A model generated the notes under the pieces. That model was not told the origin of the DNA and searched no databases. It worked only from the letters and a program-made list of their open reading frames with translations. A stretch of DNA of 36,483 bases from Candidatus Colimorpha pelethequi (GTDB lineage: Bacteria; Bacteroidota; Bacteroidia; Bacteroidales; P3). Below are positions 8,459-16,100 of the stretch, one piece after another (position 1 is the stretch's first letter; each line of letters begins with the position of its first letter). Made by a program: the position numbers and the translations under genes. The stretch spans positions 1 through 36,483 of the forward strand of contig JAGHVO010000069.1 of assembly GCA_018064245.1 (NCBI GenBank), in the 5' to 3' direction.

Positions 8459-8998
8459 TTATTTCTCAAAATAGCGTTTGTAGAGGCCTTGGAAGGCTTT
8501 GCCGTGACGGGCTTCGTCGCGAGCCATTTCGTGAACGGTGTCGTGGATAGCGTCGAGACCCAGTTCCTTGGCGCGTTTTGCGAGGTCGGTCTTGCCCATG
8601 GTGGCGCCGTTCTCGGCTTCGATACGCATCTTGAGGTTCTTGGCGGTGCTGTCGGTGAGTACTTCACCAAGCAGTTCGGCGAATTTGGCGGCGTGTTCAG
8701 CCTCTTCGAAAGCGGCTTTTTCCCAGTAGAGTCCGATTTCGGGATAGCCTTCACGATGAGCTACGCGAGCCATGGCGAGGTACATGCCTACTTCGGTGCA
8801 TTCACCGTTGAAATTGGCGCGGAGATCTTCGATGATGTCTTCGCGAGCGCCTTTTGCTACGCCTAACACGTGCTCAGCGGCCCAGTTAAGGCCTTCTTCT
8901 TTCATTTCTTGCATGGGTTTGCCACAGAGGGGGCATTTTGCGGGCATTTCTTCGGCTTCTTCGATGTGGCCGCATACGGGACAGATAAATTTTTTCAT
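8459..8998 (-). CDS. Reverse rubrerythrin
   Basis: The 179-residue protein has an N-terminal rubredoxin-like Fe(SCys)4 site (Cys6, Cys9, Cys22, Cys25 in CPVCGH and CPLCG) followed by a four-helix diiron domain with the ferritin-like ligand motifs [24 protein letters not shown] and [11 protein letters not shown]. This domain order is the reverse of classical rubrerythrin. Such proteins act as NADH-linked peroxide (and in part oxygen) reductases of strict anaerobes, receiving electrons through a flavoprotein and rubredoxin. It is the last gene of the PerR-headed cluster but is separated from the winged-helix gene by 161 bp containing a palindrome, so it may also have its own promoter. Confidence 0.92.
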   Translation of the reverse strand: MKKFICPVCGHIEEAEEMPAKCPLCGKPMQEMKEEGLNWAAEHVLGVAKGAREDIIEDLRANFNGECTEVGMYLAMARVAHREGYPEIGLYWEKAAFEEAEHAAKFAELLGEVLTDSTAKNLKMRIEAENGATMGKTDLAKRAKELGLDAIHDTVHEMARDEARHGKAFQGLYKRYFEK

Positions 8999-9042
8999 GT
9001 TTGTTTTATTTTATGTAATGATTAAAAAATAAGTTGGGACAA

Positions 9043-9075
9043 TAACCTTGACGTTGACGTTAACCTTGACGTTGA
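9043..9075. repeat. Short tandem repeat AACCTTGACGTTGA
   Basis: AACCTTGACGTTGA occurs twice, joined by CGTT, in the gap between the winged-helix gene and reverse rubrerythrin. No function is evident. Confidence 0.5.
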
Positions 9076-9130
9076 TCTAGGCTCTTGTCCCATGTTATTT
9101 TTTTGATTGTTTCTAAATTGGTTTCAATGG

Positions 9131-9158
9131 GTAGAGACGTTGCTAGCAACGTCTCTAC
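9131..9158. repeat. Perfect 28-bp palindrome (REP-like)
   Basis: The arms GTAGAGACGTTGCT and AGCAACGTCTCTAC meet with no loop and start one base after the stop codon of the winged-helix gene. It resembles the dispersed GTAGAGACG-type palindromes known from several bacterial genomes. In the transcript it can form a strong hairpin and could end or stabilise the upstream message. Confidence 0.8.
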
Positions 9159-9159
9159 A

Positions 9160-9345
9160 CTATTCGGCGGGTGCCCATTTGCATCTTACGGGAGAGATGA
9201 TTTTTCCCTCTTTCTTGAGTTCGGCAAAAGCTTTGTCAATTTCCTTGCGGTCGGCGCCAAGTGCCTTTTCCACTTCTCCAGCGCTAATGGGTTTGCCTGC
9301 AGCTTTCATTGCTGCCAATACTTGTTCTTTCATAGTAGTATTCAT
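9160..9345 (-). CDS. Small winged-helix DNA-binding-like protein
   Basis: The 61-residue protein (MNTTMKEQVLAAMKAAGKPIS...) has the pattern of a minimal winged helix: helix 1 (EQVLAAMKAA), a helix-turn-helix (ISAGEVEKALGADRKEIDKAFAELKKEG) and a short wing (KIISPVRCKWAPAE). Its ATG directly follows the ferritin stop codon (TAA then ATG), so it is almost certainly cotranslated with ferritin. A second ATG at 9333 is possible. Its place inside an oxidative-stress cluster suggests a regulatory or nucleoid role, but target and ligand are unknown. One cysteine (Cys56) is present in the wing. Confidence 0.75.
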   Translation of the reverse strand: MNTTMKEQVLAAMKAAGKPISAGEVEKALGADRKEIDKAFAELKKEGKIISPVRCKWAPAE

Positions 9346-9861
9346 TTAGTCTAATACCAAACTTGGTGCGGAGTAAACGCGGCCAGCGAGTTCCTGGTTG
9401 AGCATATAGAGGCTCTTGGGGTCGCTGCCAAAGAGTTCCATCTTGGTGATCATGTCGCGGGCGTTGGTCTCTTCTTCGCCTTGCTCTTTGATGAACCAGT
9501 CGAGGAACTGCATGGTGCGGAAATCCTTAGCCTTGTAAGCCTCGGCATAGATGTTGTTGATCAAGGAGGTTACATATTCTTCATGCTCCAAGCCAGCCTT
9601 AAGCACATCCATGTCGCATTTGAACTTCTTGTCGGGCTGTGCGATGGCGCCCAAGGTAACTTTGCAGTCGTTGTTTTGGAGGTATTGATAGAACAACATG
9701 GCATGGTCGCGCTCTTCCATAGCCTGGATTTTGTACCAGTTGGCGAATCCGTTAAGGCCGCGAGCCTCGAAATAGTTGTTCATGTCGAGATAAAGATATG
9801 CTGAGTAGAACTCCTTGTTGATTTGATCGTTGAGCAGATCGGCTACTTTTTTGTTTAACAT
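9346..9861 (-). CDS. ftnA: Ferritin
   Basis: The 171-residue protein is a non-haem ferritin that oxidises Fe(II) and stores iron as a 24-subunit cage. Ferroxidase ligand motifs are visible: NDQINKEFYSAYLYLDM, then AMEERDHAMLFYQYL (Glu and His ligands) and EQGEEETNARDMI. Length is typical of bacterial FtnA. It sits between rubredoxin and the winged-helix gene in the PerR cluster; storing iron limits Fenton chemistry, which fits its neighbours. Confidence 0.95.
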   Translation of the reverse strand: MLNKKVADLLNDQINKEFYSAYLYLDMNNYFEARGLNGFANWYKIQAMEERDHAMLFYQYLQNNDCKVTLGAIAQPDKKFKCDMDVLKAGLEHEEYVTSLINNIYAEAYKAKDFRTMQFLDWFIKEQGEEETNARDMITKMELFGSDPKSLYMLNQELAGRVYSAPSLVLD

Positions 9862-9931
9862 AATGATTTGATTTTAAGATTAATGTTTTTTTTTAGTTGG
9901 TGAAGTTGGTTGACCAATCAATGGTCGGTTT

Positions 9932-9946
9932 GTTAATCAGATTAAC
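9932..9946. promoter_or_regulatory. 15-bp palindrome upstream of ferritin
   Basis: GTTAATC and GATTAAC flank a single base; the site overlaps the rubredoxin stop codon, 70 bp before the ferritin start. It could be an operator, but its sequence differs from the PerR-type box at 12484. Confidence 0.35.
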
Positions 9947-10106
9947 TGTTTAGTTTTTGAAATTCCTTTTTTCCTACACCGCAGAGAGGGCAGACCCAAT
10001 CGTCGGGCAGGTCTTCGAATTTCGTTCCTGGTGGGACTCCGTTGTCGGGGTCGCCTTTTGCGGGGTCGTAGATGTACCCGCAAATCGTGCATTCGTACTT
10101 TTCCAT
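9942..10106 (-). CDS. Rubredoxin
   Basis: This 54-residue protein starts [20 protein letters not shown] and is a complete rubredoxin with a single Fe(SCys)4 site: Cys6 and Cys9 in CTICGY, Cys39 and Cys42 in CPLCG, and the conserved aromatic core (Tyr11, Tyr13, Trp37). Rubredoxins are small one-electron carriers. Between the Hrb-type flavin reductase and ferritin, with flavodiiron protein and reverse rubrerythrin nearby, it is the likely electron donor to the last two. Confidence 0.95.
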   Translation of the reverse strand: MEKYECTICGYIYDPAKGDPDNGVPPGTKFEDLPDDWVCPLCGVGKKEFQKLNS

Positions 10107-10141
10107 AATTTTTTGGTTTTTGGTTAATAATTGGTGGTTAT

Positions 10142-10157
10142 GTTTGATGAATCAAAC
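10142..10157. promoter_or_regulatory. 16-bp palindrome upstream of rubredoxin
   Basis: GTTTGAT and ATCAAAC flank two bases in the 77-bp gap between the hrb-type gene and rubredoxin. Candidate operator or short RNA hairpin. Confidence 0.35.
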
Positions 10158-10183
10158 TCATAGAGAAACAATGTGTTGTGTTG

Positions 10184-10813
10184 CTATTCCTGTTGCTTTA
10201 CGAAATCTGCTTTCCCGTGCTTGCACCAAGGGCAGATGAAATCGTCGGGAATGTTCTCGCCTTCATATACGTAACCGCACACCTGGCATACCCATCGTGT
10301 AACCTTTGGGGATTCTGCCGTGGATGCAGGCTTGGGTTTGATGTGCTGCTGGTAGTAGTTGTAGGTCAGCGAAGGTGCCTCGCCCAAAGTTGCAGCCTCG
10401 GTAACCTCGGCGATGAAGAGGGTGTGGGTGCCTAAATCCACAGTCTGCGTCACCTTGCCGCTGATGAAACTGTTGGTATATTTGGGAATATACAATATTC
10501 CATTTGCTGCACGGTGCTCTTCTTGGCAGTGCTCAAACTTGTTGACGGTTCTTCCGCTCTGGAAGCCAAAGTGTTTGATGACTTCCATCGGTGTCTCTTC
10601 TGTCAGCATACTGACATTGAAGGCTTCTGTGTGCAGAATCATGTCGTGCGTAAGGTTGTTTTTGTTTACGCTGATAAGCATCTGCAATGGTTTGTCGGTA
10701 AGTTGGGCAACCACATTGACGATGCAGCCGTTGTCCTTTCCGCCCTCCCGGGCGGTAAGCACGTATAGGCCGTAGCCTATCTTGCGCAAGGCGTTTAAGT
10801 TGATGTTTTCCAT
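10184..10813 (-). CDS. hrb: Flavin reductase-rubredoxin fusion (high molecular weight rubredoxin)
   Basis: The 209-residue protein has an N-terminal FMN-binding flavin-reductase-like domain (about residues 1-155, LRKIGYGLYVLTAREGGKDNGCIVN..., HFGFQSGRTVNKF) and a C-terminal rubredoxin domain (WVCQVCGYVYEGENIPDDFICPWCKHGKADF) with all four iron cysteines. This is the architecture of Hrb of Moorella, which passes electrons from NAD(P)H to flavodiiron protein. The gene lies 35 bp downstream of fprA, as in known fprA-hrb operons, so the protein should feed FprA and possibly free rubredoxin. Confidence 0.92.
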   Translation of the reverse strand: MENINLNALRKIGYGLYVLTAREGGKDNGCIVNVVAQLTDKPLQMLISVNKNNLTHDMILHTEAFNVSMLTEETPMEVIKHFGFQSGRTVNKFEHCQEEHRAANGILYIPKYTNSFISGKVTQTVDLGTHTLFIAEVTEAATLGEAPSLTYNYYQQHIKPKPASTAESPKVTRWVCQVCGYVYEGENIPDDFICPWCKHGKADFVKQQE

Positions 10814-10848
10814 ACTGTTATTTTTTTTGGTTAATAGGGTTCATATTG

Positions 10849-12054
10849 TCATTTATTGAGACTTTCAGCCAATAGGTCAGCTAACTGGTCGAGATCTTTT
10901 TCCTGTGAGGCTTTCATGCTGGACTTCAGTGTGAAGTTTTCTCCTATTACGGTCATTTCTTTCATCTGCTCCAACAGTGCGCGCATCATTTTGCCGCTCT
11001 GAGGCGCCCATGTGCCGTTCTCAATTATGGCGCAAGTGCGTTGTTGCATGTTATGGGCTTTCAGGTCGAGGAGGAAGTTCTCCATTGGTGTAAAGATTCC
11101 TGCATTGTAGGTTGCGGCGGCAAGTACTAAGTGGCTGTAGTGGAATGTCTCACTCACCAGTTTGCTTACATCAGTATGACTTACGTCATACATTTTGATG
11201 TTTCGGATTCCTTTGTCCGCCAACTTCGCTGCCAGCAGGTTGGCAGCCGCTTCGGTGTTGCCGTAAACTGAACCATATACGATGACTATGCCCGTGCACT
11301 CGGGTTTGTAGGTGCTCCAAAGGTCGTATTTATGGACAAACCAATTGATGTTGGTGCGCCAGATGGAGCCGTGGAGTGGGCAAATCATGTCGATTTCAAG
11401 AGTTGCGGCTTTCTTCAGTAGAGATTGCACTTGTGGGCCGTATTTGCCTACGATATTTGTAAAATAGCGGCGGGCATCGTTCAGCCATTCTCTCTCAAAA
11501 TCCACCTCGTCGGCAAAGATGTTGCCGTTCAAAGCGCCAAAGGTTCCGAATGCGTCAGCGGAGAACAGAATGTGGTCGCAACTGTCGTAACTTACCATCG
11601 CTTCGGGCCAATGCACCATGGGGGCCATCATAAAATGGAAGCAATGCCGTCCAGTATTCAGAGAGTCGCCTTCACCAACAATCATCAGTCTGCCGTCCAA
11701 GTTAAGGTCGAAAAACTGTTGAATCATTTCTGACGCTTTCTTGTTGGTAACGATGGTTGTGTGAGGGTAACGCAACAATACTTCTTCTATCAATGCGCAG
11801 TGGTCTGGTTCCATGTGGTTTATAACCATATAGTCCAGATTTCTTCCCTGCAATGCTCCTGCAAGGTTTTCAAAGAATTGACGTCCCACAGCGGCGTCGG
11901 CCGTGTCAAGCAGGGTGGTTTTCTCGTCCAGCATCACATAGCTGTTGTATGAAACACCTCTTGGTATGGGATATACGTTCTCAAACAGCGACAGACGTCT
12001 GTCGCTTGCACCTATGTAGTATAGGTCATTATTTATTTTTCTGGCGTTTTGCAT
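10849..12054 (-). CDS. fprA: Flavodiiron protein FprA (O2/NO reductase)
   Basis: The 401-residue protein has an N-terminal metallo-beta-lactamase-like diiron domain with the ligand motif HMEPDH (His80, Glu82, Asp84, His85) and later histidines (PMVHWPEAM, CPLHGSIW), followed by a flavodoxin domain (IVIVYGSVYGNTEAAANLL, from about residue 255). Class A flavodiiron proteins reduce O2 to water or NO to N2O in the cytoplasm of anaerobes. Its start overlaps the perR 3' end by 22 bp, so the two are translated from one message. The donor is most likely the Hrb-type protein encoded next. Confidence 0.96.
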   Translation of the reverse strand: MQNARKINNDLYYIGASDRRLSLFENVYPIPRGVSYNSYVMLDEKTTLLDTADAAVGRQFFENLAGALQGRNLDYMVINHMEPDHCALIEEVLLRYPHTTIVTNKKASEMIQQFFDLNLDGRLMIVGEGDSLNTGRHCFHFMMAPMVHWPEAMVSYDSCDHILFSADAFGTFGALNGNIFADEVDFEREWLNDARRYFTNIVGKYGPQVQSLLKKAATLEIDMICPLHGSIWRTNINWFVHKYDLWSTYKPECTGIVIVYGSVYGNTEAAANLLAAKLADKGIRNIKMYDVSHTDVSKLVSETFHYSHLVLAAATYNAGIFTPMENFLLDLKAHNMQQRTCAIIENGTWAPQSGKMMRALLEQMKEMTVIGENFTLKSSMKASQEKDLDQLADLLAESLNK

Positions 12055-12446
12055 TTTGGACAGATTCCTTTATAGTATATTTGAGTATTGAGGATAGTGA
12101 ATTCCGATTTTGTCTCGTCAGAAAGGGTCGGCTCTTGATTCAAGTCGAGGTCGTAAATGGCGCCGCACTGTATGCACTGGAAATGAGCGTGTGGCTGGGT
12201 AAAGGCATCGTAGCGCGCGTTTTTTTCGTCGATGGAAATGCTGCTTACCGCTCCTTTTTCTTCAAAGAGTTTCAATGTGTTGTAGATGGTGGTCTTCGAA
12301 AGGGTTGGCATTGATTCGTTTAGGGCGCTGTAGATTTCATCCACATTGGGATGGGTGCGGTGTTTGAGCAGGTAGTCCATGATGGCTACGCGCTGGTGGG
12401 ATGGGTGGATCCCTTTTGAAATCAGATGCTCTTGGGCGTTCTTCAC
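12033..12446 (-). CDS. perR: Fur-family peroxide sensor PerR
   Basis: The 137-residue protein has the Fur winged-helix domain (HPSHQRVAIMDYLL, MPTLSKTTIYNTLKLFEEKG) and a metal-binding dimerisation domain. Residues His32, Asp80, His86, His88 and Asp99 line up at a constant offset of five with His37, Asp85, His91, His93 and Asp104 of B. subtilis PerR, the regulatory iron site; Cys91, Cys94, Cys129 and Cys132 form the structural zinc site. The aspartates favour PerR over Fur. The start codon is GTG, with in-frame TAA codons a few codons upstream. A perfect palindromic box (12484-12498) lies in its leader, so it should repress itself and fprA until oxidised. Confidence 0.92.
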   Translation of the reverse strand: MKNAQEHLISKGIHPSHQRVAIMDYLLKHRTHPNVDEIYSALNESMPTLSKTTIYNTLKLFEEKGAVSSISIDEKNARYDAFTQPHAHFQCIQCGAIYDLDLNQEPTLSDETKSEFTILNTQIYYKGICPKCKTPEK

Positions 12447-12483
12447 GTGGCTATTTGATTATTAGTTGGTTGTTTTAAAAATA

Positions 12484-12498
12484 TTGTAATGATTACAA
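12484..12498. promoter_or_regulatory. PerR-type operator box
   Basis: TTGTAAT-G-ATTACAA is a perfect 7-1-7 inverted repeat, close to the known PerR/Fur box TTATAATNATTATAA. It lies about 15 bp downstream of the predicted perR -7 element, where a bound repressor would block transcription. Confidence 0.75.
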
Positions 12499-12512
12499 GT
12501 ATTTATTCATTG

Positions 12513-12548
12513 CAAAAATACGAAGTTTTTCTTATTCACGCAAGCAAA
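12513..12548 (-). promoter_or_regulatory. Promoter of the perR-fprA cluster
   Basis: On the minus strand TATTTTTG (12520-12513) matches TAnnTTTG, with TTG about 20 bp upstream. The PerR-type box lies just downstream. Confidence 0.7.
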
Positions 12549-12640
12549 ATGGAGATTATTTTATATTCATAAAATCAATAGGTTTATAGGTTTTCTATAT
12601 TGCTTTGCAAGCATTTAGGAATCAATTCGTTTTTTTTTCG

Positions 12641-12648
12641 TACTTTTG
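12641..12648 (+). promoter_or_regulatory. -7 promoter element of cutC
   Basis: TACTTTTG matches TAnnTTTG and is 17 bp before the ATG at 12666, giving a very short leader. No clear -33 TTTG is seen. Confidence 0.55.
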
Positions 12649-12665
12649 TATTTCTCAATTGTAGT

Positions 12666-13352
12666 ATGCCAATGTTAGAAATTTGTTGCAATTCCATTCA
12701 GTCCGCCATCAATGCCCAAAAAGCGGGTGCCAAACGTGTCGAGTTGTGCCACAACCTTGAGGTGGGTGGCGTTACGCCTACGGAAGAGGATATTCGCAGC
12801 TGTGTGGCTATGGGATTGAGAACGCATGTCTTGGTGCGTCCACGAGGGGGCGATTTCTGCTATAGCGATGCGGAATATGCTATGATTAAACATCAAGTTG
12901 CAAGGTGCAAAGAATTAGGCGCTCATGCAGTTGTGGTGGGCTTCCTGCACCAGGATGGCAGCATTGATGTGGATCGCACCGCCGAGATTGTACGTCTTGC
13001 CGCACCCATGGAAGTTACGTTTCATCGGGCTTTTGACGAGTGCGCCAATCCGTTGCAGGCGTTGGAGCAGATTATCGCTTGCGGTTGCCATCGCATTCTC
13101 ACTTCGGGGTGCGCCCCGTCGGCGGTGGAGGGCATTCCTTTGTTGCGTCAATTGGTGACGCTGGCGGCAGGCCGCATCATCATTCTTGCGGGTGCGGGTG
13201 TCACTCCCGACAACGCCGCCTACATTCTTCACGAGACAGGCGCACAGGAGATTCACGGCTCTTGCAAGCATACCCTTCCCGACGGAACCATCGAAACCGA
13301 CGGTATTTTGGTCGAAAAACTTATAAATCAAATAACAGAAAATGAAAAATAG
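12666..13352 (+). CDS. cutC: CutC family TIM-barrel protein
   Basis: From the ATG at 12666 the protein has 228 residues and follows CutC throughout: MLEICCNSIQSAINAQKAGAKRVELC, LEVGGVTPTEEDI, VLVRPRGGDFCYSDAEY, VVVGFLHQDGSIDVDRTAEI, EVTFHRAFDECANP, RILTSGCAPSAVEG, IILAGAGVTPDNAA and EIHGSCKH. CutC was named for copper homeostasis in E. coli, but that role is disputed and the bacterial enzyme activity is unclear. The frame is open 22 codons further upstream, but the promoter element at 12641 and family length support this start. Its end overlaps the next gene by 11 bp, so the two are coupled. Confidence 0.93.
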   Translation: MPMLEICCNSIQSAINAQKAGAKRVELCHNLEVGGVTPTEEDIRSCVAMGLRTHVLVRPRGGDFCYSDAEYAMIKHQVARCKELGAHAVVVGFLHQDGSIDVDRTAEIVRLAAPMEVTFHRAFDECANPLQALEQIIACGCHRILTSGCAPSAVEGIPLLRQLVTLAAGRIIILAGAGVTPDNAAYILHETGAQEIHGSCKHTLPDGTIETDGILVEKLINQITENEK

Positions 13353-16038
13353 TTTGCTGCGCAGAACAAGCAATTATCGCTTTGCGCTATTGTCAATGGT
13401 CTTGCTTCTTTTGGTGGGTTGCAACCGCAATCCGCATTTCATCACCGACAAGCAGTATCGCAACCAGGTGCATGCCGACTTTGTGGCTCGTCAGGATTTG
13501 GCTCAGGGTAGGGCGGAGGCGCTTTTTGCGGGTATGGACACCCTTTGTCTTCGCGACCGCGAAGCTTTGGAATTTCTCTATGCCTATATGCCCTACAGCG
13601 ATTTGGCGGACTACGATGGTGCGTTCTTCCTCAAACAGGTGCAGTATGCTTTCGCCGCACGCGACACGTTCAGTTGGGGTGAAGAAATTCCCGAGGACAT
13701 CTTCCGCCATTTTGTCTTGGTCTATCGTGTCAACAACGAGAACCTCGACACCGCCCGAATGCTGATGTTCCGTGAACTGAAGGACCGTGTGAAGGACCTT
13801 TCGATGGAGCAGGCTGCCCTCGAAGTGAACCATTGGTGCCACGAATATGTGGCTTATCGTGCCGCTGATATCCGTACTTCCGCACCGCTTGCCACCATGC
13901 GCACCTCGTTGGGTCGCTGTGGCGAGGAATCTACCTTCACCGTTACGGCGATGCGTGCCGTGGGCATCCCTGCCCGTCAGTGCTATACGCCTCGTTGGGC
14001 GCACTGCGACGACAACCACGCTTGGGTGGAGGTCTGGGTGGATGGCGAATGGAAGTTCCTAGGCGCCTGCGAGCCTGACCCCGAACTCAACATGGGTTGG
14101 TTTTCGGTGCCTTCCACTCGCTGCATGATGGTCCACAGCAAGGCTTTTGGCCGTTACCACGGCGACGAAGAGGTGGTGGAACAGACTCCGCTCTATAGCG
14201 ATCTCAACCTGCTCTCGCACTATGCACCAACGCGTCGCGTCACCGTCACGGTGCTCGACAACATGGAGAAACCTGTCGCTGATGCTGCGGTGAAGTTCAA
14301 GCTCTACAACTATAGCGAATACTACACCCTCGCCTCCGTGAACACCGATGCCGAGGGCAAGGCGTCGCTTACTACCGGCTTGGGCGACTTGCTCATCTGG
14401 GCTACCGATGGCAAGGAATATGGCTACAGCAAACTCGACGTGCGTCAGGACAGCTTGATTACCATTTGTTTGACGCGTACATCAGAGAATGAATATGTCG
14501 AAGAACTCGACATCGTCCCCCCTGTGGCTGGCGAAGCCAAGGTAACGCCTACCGAAGAGGCTGTGGCAAAGAACGCCCAACGCATCGCCCATGAGGATTC
14601 TATCCGCAACGCCTACACCGCCACCTTCCCCACCGAGGACAACTACCGTCAGCTCCTGCCCAAAGAATGGTACTGGAGGGGCGCCGACTTCTCCGACAGT
14701 CAGGTGTGGGAGATCGTCCAGAAGTCGGAAGGCAATTATGCCGAGATAGCAAAATTCTTCGACGTATGGGGCGGTCAGGGAAGGGCGTTCGAGCATATCT
14801 ACGACTACCTCAAGTCCTATTCCGACAAAGACCTTCGCGACATCACCGCCGAGGTGCTGGAGGCGCACATGACAGGTTTCGACTGGGCCGACCGCCAGAA
14901 AGGTACTTGCTACGGTGCAGATTACACCTACGACGTCTATAAGCAGGGTATCCTTCCCGCCCGTATCAGCAACGAGATGGTGCGTGCCTGGCGTCAGCCG
15001 CTGCACGAGGCCTTCGCCAACATTCAGGGCGACAAAGGCTACCAGCAGCTGCGCGACTGGACGTTGCAGCACATCGCCGTGGACGACACAGGCAACTACT
15101 ACAACTGTCCCATCTCGCCCGTGGGTGTCTATCAGTTGAGGCACGCCGACGCGCACAGCCGTGACATCTTCTTCGTCGCCGCCTGCCGTTCGTTGAATAT
15201 CCCTGCCTATCTCGACAATGCCACTAATATCATTTACGTTTGGAATCAAGACGTTAACGATTGGCAAAAAGTATCATTCGACACTCAACTCAACAACTCA
15301 ACAACTCAACAACTCAACAATTCAACAACTTCTCTCACCCTCACCTATCGTGGCAAGAATCCCGAAGTGCCTGTCTATTGGCCTCATTTTGCCTTGGCGA
15401 AATACGAAAATGGCGATTTTGTCACCTTCGATTTTGAGGGTGACGATCGCTTGGCGAAATTCCCTGCCACGCTTCAGTTGGAACCTGGCTACTACTGTCT
15501 CTTTACGGGCAACCGCTATCCCGAGGGCGATGTGCTGAGCCGAATGGAGTTCTTCACCCTTAAGGAGGGAGAAAACCGCTCGCTCGAAATCATCTTGCGC
15601 CCCCTTGTTGAAAAAAACGCTCAATCCAATGCCGTCATCAATCCTGATTTAGAGGTTTTCGGTACCACCCTTGCCGACTATGCCGGCGCTGCGGGGATGC
15701 TCTACATCAATTTGGGCGACTACCGCGAGCCTTCCAAACATCTGGTCAAGGAGTTGCAAGAGCAACGTAAAGCCTTGCAGCAGTGGGGCGGAATGATCTA
15801 CTTGTTGGCTCCCGACAACGTGAATGTCTTGGCGTGGAACCTTCCCAACGCCGACATTCTCAGTACCAAAAATCTTGACCCCTTTGGTGCATTGTTGCTC
15901 AAGACCATCAATCCCTCGCAGTCCAAGCCCGACTACCCCTTTGTGGCGCTTGTCAACAATCGTGGCGAAATCCTTTTCCACAGCCAAGGCTACAAAATCG
16001 GTCTCGCGGAGCAAATCCTCAAAGCCTCGAAAAAATGA
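13342..16038 (+). CDS. Large lipoprotein with transglutaminase-like domain
   Basis: The 898-residue protein has an SPII signal (LLSMVLLLLVGCNRN, Cys27), so it is an exported lipoprotein. A transglutaminase-like cysteine protease domain carries Cys193 (GRCGEEST), His226 (CDDNHAWVEVW) and an acidic residue at 244-246 (CEPDPE). Next comes a beta-sandwich carboxypeptidase-regulatory-like segment (about 285-385, VTVTVLDNMEKPVADAAVKFKLY), a second helical and transglutaminase-like part (about 440-640), and a C-terminal thioredoxin-like region. Substrate is unknown; peptidoglycan or protein peptides are typical for the fold. Residues near 648-663 (QLNNSTTQQLNNSTT) are encoded by an AACTCAACA repeat. 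It overlaps cutC and precedes a secreted C1 peptidase. Confidence 0.88.
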   Translation: MKNSLLRRTSNYRFALLSMVLLLLVGCNRNPHFITDKQYRNQVHADFVARQDLAQGRAEALFAGMDTLCLRDREALEFLYAYMPYSDLADYDGAFFLKQVQYAFAARDTFSWGEEIPEDIFRHFVLVYRVNNENLDTARMLMFRELKDRVKDLSMEQAALEVNHWCHEYVAYRAADIRTSAPLATMRTSLGRCGEESTFTVTAMRAVGIPARQCYTPRWAHCDDNHAWVEVWVDGEWKFLGACEPDPELNMGWFSVPSTRCMMVHSKAFGRYHGDEEVVEQTPLYSDLNLLSHYAPTRRVTVTVLDNMEKPVADAAVKFKLYNYSEYYTLASVNTDAEGKASLTTGLGDLLIWATDGKEYGYSKLDVRQDSLITICLTRTSENEYVEELDIVPPVAGEAKVTPTEEAVAKNAQRIAHEDSIRNAYTATFPTEDNYRQLLPKEWYWRGADFSDSQVWEIVQKSEGNYAEIAKFFDVWGGQGRAFEHIYDYLKSYSDKDLRDITAEVLEAHMTGFDWADRQKGTCYGADYTYDVYKQGILPARISNEMVRAWRQPLHEAFANIQGDKGYQQLRDWTLQHIAVDDTGNYYNCPISPVGVYQLRHADAHSRDIFFVAACRSLNIPAYLDNATNIIYVWNQDVNDWQKVSFDTQLNNSTTQQLNNSTTSLTLTYRGKNPEVPVYWPHFALAKYENGDFVTFDFEGDDRLAKFPATLQLEPGYYCLFTGNRYPEGDVLSRMEFFTLKEGENRSLEIILRPLVEKNAQSNAVINPDLEVFGTTLADYAGAAGMLYINLGDYREPSKHLVKELQEQRKALQQWGGMIYLLAPDNVNVLAWNLPNADILSTKNLDPFGALLLKTINPSQSKPDYPFVALVNNRGEILFHSQGYKIGLAEQILKASKK
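15283..15330 (+). repeat. CTCAACA repeat inside the transglutaminase-like gene
   Basis: Units of CTCAACAA are tandemly repeated over 48 bases and translate in frame to a Gln/Leu/Asn/Ser/Thr-rich insert. The same units are otherwise intergenic in this window. Confidence 0.85.
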
Positions 16039-16100
16039 TATTTGTTTATTGGCAATAAATAAAAATAAAAAACCAACTCGTAATTAATCCATTCCTCTTT

